This document shows, in pieces, positions 55,366-63,446 of a stretch of DNA of 64,000 nt (its first letter is position 1; each line of letters starts with the position of its first letter). The position numbers and the translations under genes are program-made. Location of the stretch: NCBI RefSeq assembly GCF_029953285.1, contig NZ_JASAOI010000062.1:37465-101464 (forward strand). Direction: 5' to 3'. The notes beneath the pieces are model-generated. The model made no database searches, was not told the origin of the DNA, and worked only from the letters and a program-made list of their open reading frames with translations. This DNA is from Yinghuangia seranimata. GTDB taxonomy: Bacteria > Actinomycetota > Actinomycetes > Streptomycetales > Streptomycetaceae.

Positions 55366-56061
55366 TCACTCGAGCCGCTTGAGGTCCTCCGGCGTGTCGA
55401 TGTCGTACGCCTCCGCCACATCCCCGCACTCGACCAGCCGCAGCTGCTCGCTGTGCGCGGCCAGGAACACGCGGGCGCCCGCGTCGCCCTGTGCGCTTGC
55501 GTCGATTTCCGGCCACCAGCGGGCGGCGAACAGCACGGGGTGGCTGCGTTTGCCGTCGTACGTCGCCGCGGCCAGGTCGGCGCCGTCGCCCACATGCGCG
55601 GCGATCAGCCGGGCCACGGCCGGTGCGCCGACGCCGGGCATGTCGACCAGTGTTACCACAGCCGCATCGCAGTCGGCGGGCAGCGCCGCCAGCCCGGCGC
55701 GCAGCGAAGAACCCATGCCGGTCGCCCAGTCCGGGTTGTCGACCACCCGGAATCCGGACAAATCCGCGGTGGCGCGCACCTGTTCGGCGGACGCGCCGAG
55801 GACGACGGTCACGTCGTCGCAGCCGCCGTCGCGCAGCACCCGCACGGCGTGCTCGACGAGCGGGCGGCCCCGGTACGGCAGCAGCGCCTTGGGCCGGCCC
55901 CCGAGGCGGCTGCCTCCCCCGGCGGCCAGCAGCAGGCCCGCGACGCGGGCGGGCCGCTCCGGGCCGCCGTGCGCGCCCGCTGGGCCGTCCTCGGCTCCCG
56001 CCGGGCCCGCCGAATCCGCCGCGCCCGCGTCGGCCGCCAAGCCCGCGTCGTCCGCCGTCAT
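55366..56061 (-). CDS. MobA/MocA-like nucleotidyltransferase
   Basis: 231 residues. After a disordered Ala/Gly-rich head (1-38) comes a Rossmann-like NTP transferase: GLLLAAGGGSRLGGRPKALL binds the nucleotide phosphates, DADVV-type metal site is seen at VVTLVDMPGVGAPAV, and KRSHPVLFAARWW and YDIDTPEDL are typical of MocA (molybdopterin cytidylyltransferase)-type enzymes. If so, it would make the cofactor for xanthine-dehydrogenase-type enzymes, which would suit the purine block, but no such dehydrogenase is in the window. Confidence 0.78.
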   Translation of the reverse strand: MTADDAGLAADAGAADSAGPAGAEDGPAGAHGGPERPARVAGLLLAAGGGSRLGGRPKALLPYRGRPLVEHAVRVLRDGGCDDVTVVLGASAEQVRATADLSGFRVVDNPDWATGMGSSLRAGLAALPADCDAAVVTLVDMPGVGAPAVARLIAAHVGDGADLAAATYDGKRSHPVLFAARWWPEIDASAQGDAGARVFLAAHSEQLRLVECGDVAEAYDIDTPEDLKRLE

Positions 56062-56190
56062 GCCGCCTCCTGTTCTCGAATACGCAGCGTAGGCGACGCG
56101 CCTCGCCCGCCCCGTGCGCGTGGCCGGAAAGCCGCTGAGCGCGCAAAAACCAGGTGACCGGTCGGGATGCCGTCCGTACGGTCGAGGATC

Positions 56191-58020
56191 ATGGCCGACC
56201 CATTGCCTTCCGCGTCGACGCCGTCCACAAGACACCGCACCCCGACGCTGCGTACTCTCCTTCGGCTGCGCCCGTTCGTCCGCCCGGCGCGCACCAGGCT
56301 CCTGCTCAGCGTGCTCTCGGCACTGCTCATGGGCGTCGCCGGACTGATGATCCCTCTCGTGGTCGCACACGTGATCGACGGCCCGGTGGCCGACCACGAC
56401 ACCGGCGCGCTCTGGCCGTGGGCGCTGGTCCTGCTCGCGCTCGGCGTGGCGGAGACCGCGTTCTTCGGGATACGCCGCATGCTGACGGCACGCCCGCTCG
56501 CCCGCGTCGAGGAATCGATGCGCAACCGCCTCTACGAGCACCTGCAGTCGCGGCCCGTCGCGTTCCTCGACCGCTGGCAGTCCGGCCAGCTGCTGTCGAG
56601 GGCCACGCAGGACCTGGGCCACCTGCGCATGTTCCTGTCCTTCGTACTGGTGTTCCTCGTCGTCAACGCGGCGGTGTTCGTGATCGGCACGACGATCCTG
56701 TTCGTGCTGAACCCGCTGCTCGCGGCGGTGATGAGCGCGGCCGTGGTGCCGCTGGTGCTGATCAGCGTCTGGTTCGAGAAGCGCTACCAGGCGCTGACGC
56801 GCCGGTCGCAGGACCAGATCGGGGACATCGCCACGGTCATGGAGGAGTCGGTGCTCGGCATCCGCGTCCTCAAGGCGTTCGGCCGACACCGGGCGATGGA
56901 GCGGCGGTTCTCCGAACTCGCGGGCGAGCTGCGCAAGACCGAGCTGCGCAAGGCCCGCATGGTCGGGTGGATCTGGGCCGGGCTGATCCTGCTCCCGGAG
57001 ACCTCGATCGCCGTCGCGCTGTACCTCGGCGTGCGGCAGGTCGCCGACCACGCGATCACCACGGGCGAACTGGTGGCGTTCTTCACCGTGTCGCTGTACA
57101 TGCGGTGGCCGATCGAGTCGTTCGGCTGGCTGATCGCGGCGACAACGGATGCCGGCACGGCCGCGGCCCGCTACTTCGAGGTGCTCGACGCGGACGGCGC
57201 GCTGCCCGAGCCCGAACAGCCGGTCGAGCTCGAACAGGTGACCGGTGCGCTGGCGTTCGAGGGCGTGCGCTTCCGGTTCCCGGACGCCCCGCCCGACAGC
57301 CCCGACCTGCTGCGCGGCGTCGACCTCGCGGTGCGGCCCGGCGAGACGATCGCCCTGGTCGGCGCGACCGGCTCGGGCAAGACGGCGATGACCGCCCTCG
57401 TCCCGCGGCTGTACGACGTGACGGGCGGGCGGATCGCGCTGGACGGCGTCGACATCCGCGACCTGGCGCTGGTTCGGCTGCGCGGCATCGTGTCGGTGGC
57501 GTTCGAGGAGCCGGTGCTGTTCTCGATGAGCGTGCGCGAGAACGTGCTGCTGGGCTTCCCCGACGGCACGGACGCGGACGTCGAGCGGGCACTGGCCGTC
57601 GCGCAGGCGGACTTCGTGGCCGGCCTCCCCTGGGGGCTCGACACGCGGATCGGCGAGGAGGGCCTCGACCTGTCGGGCGGCCAACGCCAACGCCTCGCCC
57701 TGGCACGCGCCGTCGTGTCGCGGCCGGCCGTCCTGGTGCTCGACGACCCGCTGTCGGCGCTCGACGTCCACACCGAGGCGCAGGTCGAAAAGGCGCTGCG
57801 CAGCGTCCTGTCGACGACCACGGCCCTCGTCGTGGCGCACCGGCCCAGCACCGTGCAGCTGGCCGACCGGGTGGCGCTGCTCTCCGGCGGCCGGATCACC
57901 GCCGTCGGCACGCACGACGAACTACTCGAGAGCAGCGCCGAGTACCGGCACCTCATGGCTTCCGAGGAACCGCGCCTCGACGCGGACGACCTCGCATATT
58001 CCGCCGAGGAGGCGGTGTGA
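56191..58020 (+). CDS. ABC exporter half-transporter A (degenerate catalytic site)
   Basis: 609 residues: a six-helix exporter membrane domain (about 30-320) fused to an ATPase (about 345-595). Walker A is GATGSGKT (391-398) and the signature is LSGGQRQR. Two catalytic positions are altered: the Q-loop reads FEEP (Glu439 for Gln), and the Walker B glutamate is Asp519 in LVLDDP. His of the H-loop (VVAHRPSTV) is kept. This is the usual pattern of the non-catalytic half of a heterodimeric type IV exporter. ATG at 56191 follows GAGGATC; ATG 56167 is possible. It overlaps the second half-transporter by GTGA. Confidence 0.88.
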   Translation: MADPLPSASTPSTRHRTPTLRTLLRLRPFVRPARTRLLLSVLSALLMGVAGLMIPLVVAHVIDGPVADHDTGALWPWALVLLALGVAETAFFGIRRMLTARPLARVEESMRNRLYEHLQSRPVAFLDRWQSGQLLSRATQDLGHLRMFLSFVLVFLVVNAAVFVIGTTILFVLNPLLAAVMSAAVVPLVLISVWFEKRYQALTRRSQDQIGDIATVMEESVLGIRVLKAFGRHRAMERRFSELAGELRKTELRKARMVGWIWAGLILLPETSIAVALYLGVRQVADHAITTGELVAFFTVSLYMRWPIESFGWLIAATTDAGTAAARYFEVLDADGALPEPEQPVELEQVTGALAFEGVRFRFPDAPPDSPDLLRGVDLAVRPGETIALVGATGSGKTAMTALVPRLYDVTGGRIALDGVDIRDLALVRLRGIVSVAFEEPVLFSMSVRENVLLGFPDGTDADVERALAVAQADFVAGLPWGLDTRIGEEGLDLSGGQRQRLALARAVVSRPAVLVLDDPLSALDVHTEAQVEKALRSVLSTTTALVVAHRPSTVQLADRVALLSGGRITAVGTHDELLESSAEYRHLMASEEPRLDADDLAYSAEEAV

Positions 58021-59936
58021 CCACCCAGCCCGGCTCGCCCGAGCCCTCCCGTAGCGACATCGAGGAGTCGATGTCCTGGCGCGGCATCAGCTCCCGTGCC
58101 TCGGACACCGATTCGGACGACCTGTCCGAGGCCGACGCCGAGCAGGCCGGCGGCGAGGTCGGTGGCGCGACCCTCGGCAACGCCCGCGCGGGCGACGCGC
58201 GCCGCCTCCTCGCCTCGCTGCTCGCGCCGCACCGCATGCTGCTCGCCCTGGTGGTGCTGATCGTCGTCGTCGAGCAGGCCTGCCTGCTCGCCGGGCCGTT
58301 CCTGATCGGCCTGGCGATCGACGAGGCGCTGCCGGACGCCGTCGACGGCGACCAGTCGACGCTGATCGCCGTGGTCGTCGCGTACGTCCTGTGCGGGGTC
58401 GTCATGGGCGCCTCGAAGGTCGGCATGTTCTACGCGATGGGACGGATCAGCCAGGGACTGCTGCTGGACCTGCGCACCCGGATCTTCGACCACGCCCAGC
58501 GCCTCAGCCTGGACTTCCACGAGAAGTACACGTCGGGCCGGATCGTGTCGCGGTCCACGGGCGACGTCGACGCCGTCCGCGAGCTGCTCGAAGAGGGCAT
58601 GAACGGACTGACGTCAGCAGCCCTGACGTTCGTCTGTTCACTCGTCTTCCTGTTCTTCCTCGACGTTCCGCTCGCCCTGATCGTGCTGGCGGGCGTCGTC
58701 CCGCTCGCCGTCTCCGCCGTCTGGTACAAGCGCCGCGCGGTGCGGATCTATCGGCGTCGGAGCACCACCATCGCGGCGGCGATCACGCAGTACATCGAGA
58801 CGTTCAACGGCATCCGCGCCGTCCAGGCCTTCCGGCGCGAGCCGCGCAACGCCCGGATCTTCCGCACCCTGAACCGCCGGTACACCGACGCCAACGAGGA
58901 CAGCCTGCTGCTGTTCGGGTACTTCTCGCCGGTCCTGTGGCTGATCGGCAACCTGACGCTGGTCGCCGTGCTGATGACGGGCGCGTACCGGATCGCCGAC
59001 GGTGGGCTCGAACTCGGCGTGCTCACCGCCTTCGTGCTCTACATCCGACGCATGTACGAGCCGCTGGACGAGGTCGCGCTGTTCCTGAACACCTATCAGT
59101 CGGCGGCCGCCGGCCTGGAGAAGGTCGCGGGCCTGCTGGCCCACCAGCCGGGCATCGCCGAACCCGAGCACCCCGCGGACCTGCCGGCCCGACGCGGCCA
59201 CGCCCGCAAGATCACCTTCGACGACGTCGAGTTCGGGTACCAGGACGACGTCACGATCCTGCCCCGCTTCGACCTGGAGATCCCCCGAGGCCAGACCGTC
59301 GCGATCGTCGGCCCCACCGGCGCGGGCAAGTCCACCCTGGCGAAGCTCCTGGCCAGGTTCTACGATCCGACCTCCGGCGCCGTGCGCCTGGACGACATGG
59401 ACCTGCGCGCCATGACGACCGCGCAGCTCCGCGGCGAACTCACCATGATCACCCAGGAGTCGTTCCTGTTCTCGGGCTCGGTCGCCGACAACATCGCCAT
59501 CGGCCGCCCCCACGCCACCCGCTCCGAGATCGAAGACGCCGCCCGGGCCATCGGCGCCTACGAGTTCATCGCCGAACTCCCCGACGGCTTCGACACCGAC
59601 GTCCGCAAGCGCGGCGCGCGCCTGTCCGCGGGCCAACGCCAACTCGTCGCCTTCGCCCGAGCCCTGCTCGCCGACCCGGCCGTCCTGATCCTCGACGAGG
59701 CCACCTCGTCCCTCGACCTCCCCGGCGAAAGGGCCGTCCAACACGCCCTGGCCACAGTGCTGGAAGGCCGCACCGCCGTGATCATCGCCCACCGCCTCTC
59801 CACGGTCGAGATCGCCGACCGAGTCCTGGTGGTGGACGGAGGCCGCATCGTCGAAGACGGCTCCCCCAACGAACTCATGACCGGCCGAGGCCGCTTCAGC
59901 GCCCTCCACCACGCCTGGCGGGAGTCCCTGGTGTGA
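58017..59936 (+). CDS. ABC exporter half-transporter B (catalytic half)
   Basis: 639 residues. A 60-residue acidic disordered head precedes a six-helix membrane domain (about 75-370) and an ATPase with Walker A GPTGAGKST (near 432), Q-loop ITQESF, Walker B VLILDEATS with Glu561, and H-loop IIAHRLSTV. The signature is the slightly altered LSAGQ. Thus the consensus ATP site pairs this Walker A/B with the LSGGQ of the partner, and the other site is degenerate. Substrate (lipid, drug or peptide) cannot be read. GTG 58017 overlaps the partner stop. Confidence 0.9.
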   Translation: MTTQPGSPEPSRSDIEESMSWRGISSRASDTDSDDLSEADAEQAGGEVGGATLGNARAGDARRLLASLLAPHRMLLALVVLIVVVEQACLLAGPFLIGLAIDEALPDAVDGDQSTLIAVVVAYVLCGVVMGASKVGMFYAMGRISQGLLLDLRTRIFDHAQRLSLDFHEKYTSGRIVSRSTGDVDAVRELLEEGMNGLTSAALTFVCSLVFLFFLDVPLALIVLAGVVPLAVSAVWYKRRAVRIYRRRSTTIAAAITQYIETFNGIRAVQAFRREPRNARIFRTLNRRYTDANEDSLLLFGYFSPVLWLIGNLTLVAVLMTGAYRIADGGLELGVLTAFVLYIRRMYEPLDEVALFLNTYQSAAAGLEKVAGLLAHQPGIAEPEHPADLPARRGHARKITFDDVEFGYQDDVTILPRFDLEIPRGQTVAIVGPTGAGKSTLAKLLARFYDPTSGAVRLDDMDLRAMTTAQLRGELTMITQESFLFSGSVADNIAIGRPHATRSEIEDAARAIGAYEFIAELPDGFDTDVRKRGARLSAGQRQLVAFARALLADPAVLILDEATSSLDLPGERAVQHALATVLEGRTAVIIAHRLSTVEIADRVLVVDGGRIVEDGSPNELMTGRGRFSALHHAWRESLV

Positions 59937-60153
59937 GCTGCCCAAGAAACACGCCCCACGCCTCCGGACCGAAGGTGACGTAGGCACTCTCAGGCCGCTT
60001 GCTGTCGCGGAGATCCGCCGCGGCCCCAAGGCTGCGGCGGGCCTCGACGCATTCGCCGTTCTGACGCTGATCATCGGCTGGCCCGACGCGCCCACCCTGA
60101 ATGATCGCGGTCGCAGAGCCGCTTCCTGTTGCCCAGTGAGCGCCGAACGCGAC

Positions 60154-60189
60154 CGTCACGTCTCGCCCGCGAAGCGGCGTAGGCGTACG
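60154..60189. repeat. Isolated copy of a 36-base repeat
   Basis: This stretch (core CGCGAAGCGGCGTAGGCGTA) matches 63751-63786 at about 30 of 36 positions and 63910-63945 less closely. It lies just left of the membrane-protein stop. Confidence 0.65.
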
Positions 60190-60197
60190 TCAACGGG

Positions 60198-61844
60198 TCA
60201 CGTCCGGTCTCCGCGGAGTCGCCGCACGGCGTACGCCGCGAGGGTCGTGAGCGAGATTCCCACGGCGACGACCGCGAAGAACGCGGCCAGCCATACGTGC
60301 TTGGCCAGTTCGTAGTAGCCGTCGCCCCACACGGCGACGAGACAGGTGAGCAGCGCCAGACCGGCGGCTGCCGAGGCCAGGAGCAGCGGACCGTCGACCG
60401 GTCCGATGCCCGGCCGCACCGGGCCGCGGCGCCGTCGCTTGGCCGCGTACGCCGTCGGGCCGACCAGGCAGACGGCCAGAAGGGACGTCAGCCCGACCGT
60501 GCCGCCGCCCGTCGTATCGACCGCACCGACCACCGCGTACGGCTTGTCGAGCACGTCCCGCACCGGGCTCTCGGAAGGCTTCCGGCCGACCTCGTTGGGG
60601 GCCAGATACGGTATTCGCACACCGTCCGTCGCCGCGATCGCCCTGGTCACGAGCGTGTAGGCGAGGCCGGGATCGCGCATGACGACCCCGGCCGCGCGCC
60701 GCCGGCTGTCTGCGCCGCCCTCAGTGAAGTAGTGGACCCAGTCCGGCTGCACCATGCGGGACGGCGGAGGCCAGGTGTCCATGCCCACCAGGTCCTGCAG
60801 GGACTCCGGCAGTCCGAGGTCGGCGAGCGAGCCACCGCGGCGCTCGAGTTCAGGGGCGACCGCGCCGAGGACGAAGTCGGCGTCGGTCCGTTCCTTGAGC
60901 CGCAGTTCCTCCGCCCAGGTGGTGCCGGCCCGGTACCAGGAGCACACGGGCACGACCAGAGCGGCGCACAGGCAGGCGGAGACCAGGCGCGGCAGCGCGC
61001 GCCCGACCAGGATGCGTCCGCGCGTGCTCTGCCCGGGTTCGTACTGCTGTGGCTCCCACGGCTTGGCGAGCAGGAGCACGAGTGCCGCGACCGCGGCCAG
61101 CGGCACGTAGGCCTGCTTGGCCAGGCCCCCGTAGAGGCCACCGCACAGCACGAGGGCCAGGGACGCGACCCGTTCCGCCCGCGCACGGACGGGATTGGCC
61201 AGCACCCCGGCCACACCGACCAACACCAGGACCGCGCCGACCAGCCCGGCGGACTCGGAGTACGGCGAGACGAAGAAGCGCGCCATGACCGGCGCCACGG
61301 CGGCGACCGCCACCACGGCGAGCGCGGCCATCCCCGCGGCACCCCAGCGACGCAGGAGCAGGACACCGCAGCCGACGGCGACACCGAGGAACGACGACTC
61401 GACGGCCGCAAGGGTGCGCAGGCTGAACACCCCCTCGTCGGGAGTCAGCGCATTGAGCAGGAGCCTCCGCGTCGTCGGGTACACGGGGAGACCGGCGCAG
61501 CCCGGGTATTCCGCTACCCGGTAGTTGACGACGACACCGCCCTGCCAGGCGGTCCGTTGCGACGGAGTGTCAGCAGCCAGCCGCGCCGGACAGGTCAACC
61601 GGGTCCCGTCGCCGTTGTCGTCCGCGCCGTACACCGCCCCGAACACACCGGTCACCAACCACGCCGCGGCCACCGTCGCCACCGCCGCCAGGACAGCGGC
61701 AACCTTCCATCCGCGGGACGCCTTGTCGCCGGGCCCTGCCTCGGAAGGCGCCGCCCGCGCGAGCACAACGCCGCCGGCGCCCTCCGGCGACATCGTTCTC
61801 GACTCGAACGCGCCGCACAGCTTGGGCATCCGTGAACCTCGCAA
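60198..61844 (-). CDS. Polytopic membrane protein, possible GT-C-like glycosyltransferase
   Basis: 548 residues. About nine or ten hydrophobic segments are visible, starting with VAAVLAAVATVAAAWLVTGVF (about 48-68), then a large outside loop (about 70-130) with Cys/Tyr/Pro-rich LTCPARL and GCAGLPVYP, several helices (150-290), a second outside region (about 310-430) and three C-terminal helices ending in a basic tail. The layout resembles actinobacterial GT-C-type glycan-biosynthesis proteins, but I see no decisive catalytic motif. ATG at 61844 is used; ATG 61829 is an alternative. No operon partner. Confidence 0.7.
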   Translation of the reverse strand: MRGSRMPKLCGAFESRTMSPEGAGGVVLARAAPSEAGPGDKASRGWKVAAVLAAVATVAAAWLVTGVFGAVYGADDNGDGTRLTCPARLAADTPSQRTAWQGGVVVNYRVAEYPGCAGLPVYPTTRRLLLNALTPDEGVFSLRTLAAVESSFLGVAVGCGVLLLRRWGAAGMAALAVVAVAAVAPVMARFFVSPYSESAGLVGAVLVLVGVAGVLANPVRARAERVASLALVLCGGLYGGLAKQAYVPLAAVAALVLLLAKPWEPQQYEPGQSTRGRILVGRALPRLVSACLCAALVVPVCSWYRAGTTWAEELRLKERTDADFVLGAVAPELERRGGSLADLGLPESLQDLVGMDTWPPPSRMVQPDWVHYFTEGGADSRRRAAGVVMRDPGLAYTLVTRAIAATDGVRIPYLAPNEVGRKPSESPVRDVLDKPYAVVGAVDTTGGGTVGLTSLLAVCLVGPTAYAAKRRRRGPVRPGIGPVDGPLLLASAAAGLALLTCLVAVWGDGYYELAKHVWLAAFFAVVAVGISLTTLAAYAVRRLRGDRT

Positions 61845-62375
61845 AGCGTCTCATTGCAGGCACAGATCGCAGCAAACCAGCGGATTCCCCCCAGAAAATC
61901 CAACCAGTTGTTCTAAGTCCATGCCCGTATTTGGTGCGCGACCACCCCCGCGCCCGCAGGGCATCGGCAATGACCGCACGTCCGTCGAGGCTTAAAAGAC
62001 TCGAACCCCCCAGGAGGTTGCTCGACGACAACACTCGATCGAGAAGGCAGCCACAGAGGCACCTCGCGCCCGACCGGACACCGCACAGCGGGACAACGCC
62101 AGAACCGACCGGCAGCCGAGTCAGGCCCCAGGCTCAGACACTCGGGGAACCCGCCCCACGCCTCCCCACAGGCCGCGACGGAACCGCCCTGTTCGCCCAG
62201 TGAATGTCGAAAGTACGCGGCGCATCCACCGCGCCGCGCCGACCACGCGCGGCGCGGAACCCTCAGCAAGGGGCAACCGCAACAGCCTTTCCCAGCACGG
62301 GTCTTAGAACGCGACGCGGCCCACGGCCGCACCACGCCGACCGTCCAACCCGCGCCACAGAGGAGTGGCTGTAAG
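61845..62375. other. 531-base stretch without a gene
   Basis: No credible coding sequence is seen. The start contains the promoter region of the membrane protein, including the AT-rich CCAACCAGTTGTTC. The right end (62311-62360) carries a single diverged copy of the GCGGCC/ACCGTCCAACC repeat block that recurs near 63.7 kb. Confidence 0.6.
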
Positions 62376-62383
62376 GCAGTTTG

Positions 62384-62698
62384 GGTTCTGGCACAACTTC
62401 TGTGGACCTGGACCGGCGTCGCAGGGCATGCGCTGGACAAGCTCGCAGGTCGGCTGCGGTACCGACGGGATTTGAACCCGCGGACAGATAGGGGCAGGCC
62501 CGCCCCGTCTCCGTCAGTCGCCGTGGGCGGGGCCTCGCCCACGTCGATCGCAATTGACCGCTCTGCCACGGCACCGCAGCCTGCGAGAATGCGCGCCATC
62601 CCGCTCCGGCTCACGGTAGCGGAGCGTCCTCTGCACAGCGAGCCTTTAGTCCGTGCCAGCAACCGTTGCAGTAGGTCCACAGAAGTTGTGCCAGAGCC
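62384..62698. mobile_element. 315-base MITE-like element with ISL3-type ends
   Basis: Left end GGTTCTGGCACAACTTCTGT and right end (opposite strand) GGCTCTGGCACAACTTCTGT continue to 26-base terminal inverted repeats with one mismatch; the inner 23 bases (62387-62409, 62673-62695) are perfect. The element is flanked by exact 8-base direct repeats GCAGTTTG (62376-62383 and 62699-62706), the target-duplication size of ISL3-family transposons, whose ends also begin GGCTCT. No transposase is encoded, so it would need one in trans. Its interior is occupied by a tRNA-like sequence on the minus strand. Confidence 0.8.
62457..62575 (-). tRNA. tRNA-like sequence without a readable anticodon
   Basis: Read on the minus strand, GGTGCCG pairs with CGGTACC (7-base acceptor, one G-U), T8 is present, the D arm is GCAG-AGCGGTCAA-TTGC with the invariant GG, and the T arm is GCGGG-TTCAAAT-CCCGT, directly joined to the acceptor. 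Between the D and T arms are 68 bases instead of about 23-40. They fold as one stem (CGTGGGCG/CGCCCACG) and a second (GACGGA/TCTGTC plus GGGGC/GCCCC), and I find no 7-base loop with U33. The acceptor pairing also extends outward to 13 bases. It may be a decayed, interrupted or regulatory tRNA mimic; no CCA is encoded. Confidence 0.5.
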
Positions 62699-62852
62699 GC
62701 AGTTTGGAAGGCAGATGTCCGCGAGCTCGGGAGGCGGCGAGGGGCTGTCCGCAGCCCAAATGTTCACTGCATTCGAAGGCACGTTGCATGCCCGATGGTC
62801 TCGCTGAGCCGCTCACCGGCGTGACGGATCATCAGCGCCATGCCTGACACGG

Positions 62853-63446
62853 TCACGCCAAGTCTGGGCGCAACCGCCGCCGGTTCGTGTCGTCGGTCGG
62901 GTTGAAGCAGGGGACATGCGGAGCTAGGGAGGCAACGGTGTCGTGCAGGGCTCGCAGTTCGTGTGCAGGCCCGATCCAGATGGTGACCGTCCCGGAGACG
63001 GGGAGGCCGACCGTCTTGTCGAGCCAACGGTCGAATCGCGTGCGGCCCAGCCCCTTGCGTCGGCGGTGGGCTTCAGACGCCGCAACGCCGACCCAGTAGT
63101 TGCTCTTGCCTTTCCAGGTGACGAAGGCTTCGACGTCTTCCCAGGCGATCACGTCGTAGTGCGTTCGGCTGCGCCAGCGTCCTCGGGTGAACCCCACGCC
63201 CGAGGCATCAACACGCAGACGCGTAGCCGGGCCGTGGAACGCCGCAGTGCCCGCGAAGACGAGGAGCACTCCAAGGGCGGTTGCAAGGGCAACCGCGCCG
63301 ATGCCCTGTCCGGTCTCCAACGCTTCCACCGCGACAACACCCCACCCGGCACCGCACAGCAGTCCGACACCGGCGAGAGCCATGACGCCATCTGTCCACG
63401 TCCAGTGGACCCGAAGTTCATAGCTCGCATTACGTGAGAATCGCAT
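62853..63446 (-). CDS. Membrane protein with PH-like domain, unknown function
   Basis: 197 residues. Two membrane helices near the N-terminus (about 22-40 and 46-70: GVMALAGVGLLCGAGWGVV, IGAVALATALGVLLVFAGTA) are followed by a cytoplasmic domain with a bacterial PH-like look (TRLRVDASGVGFTRGR, YDVIAWEDVEAFVTWKG, GTVTIWIGPAHELRALHD). No catalytic motif. Flanked by repeat-rich non-coding DNA on both sides and without operon partners, so context gives no function. Confidence 0.7.
   Translation of the reverse strand: MRFSRNASYELRVHWTWTDGVMALAGVGLLCGAGWGVVAVEALETGQGIGAVALATALGVLLVFAGTAAFHGPATRLRVDASGVGFTRGRWRSRTHYDVIAWEDVEAFVTWKGKSNYWVGVAASEAHRRRKGLGRTRFDRWLDKTVGLPVSGTVTIWIGPAHELRALHDTVASLAPHVPCFNPTDDTNRRRLRPDLA

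Noticed and set aside
62384..62698. Interpreting the inverted repeats as a simple transcription terminator
   Set aside because: The arms are 263 bases apart and flanked by exact 8-base direct repeats, which is the mark of transposition, not of a hairpin terminator.
61913..62782. A 289-codon leftward frame covering the MITE region
   Set aside because: It runs through the inverted repeats and tRNA-like sequence, and no part resembles a protein; non-coding explanations account for the sequence.
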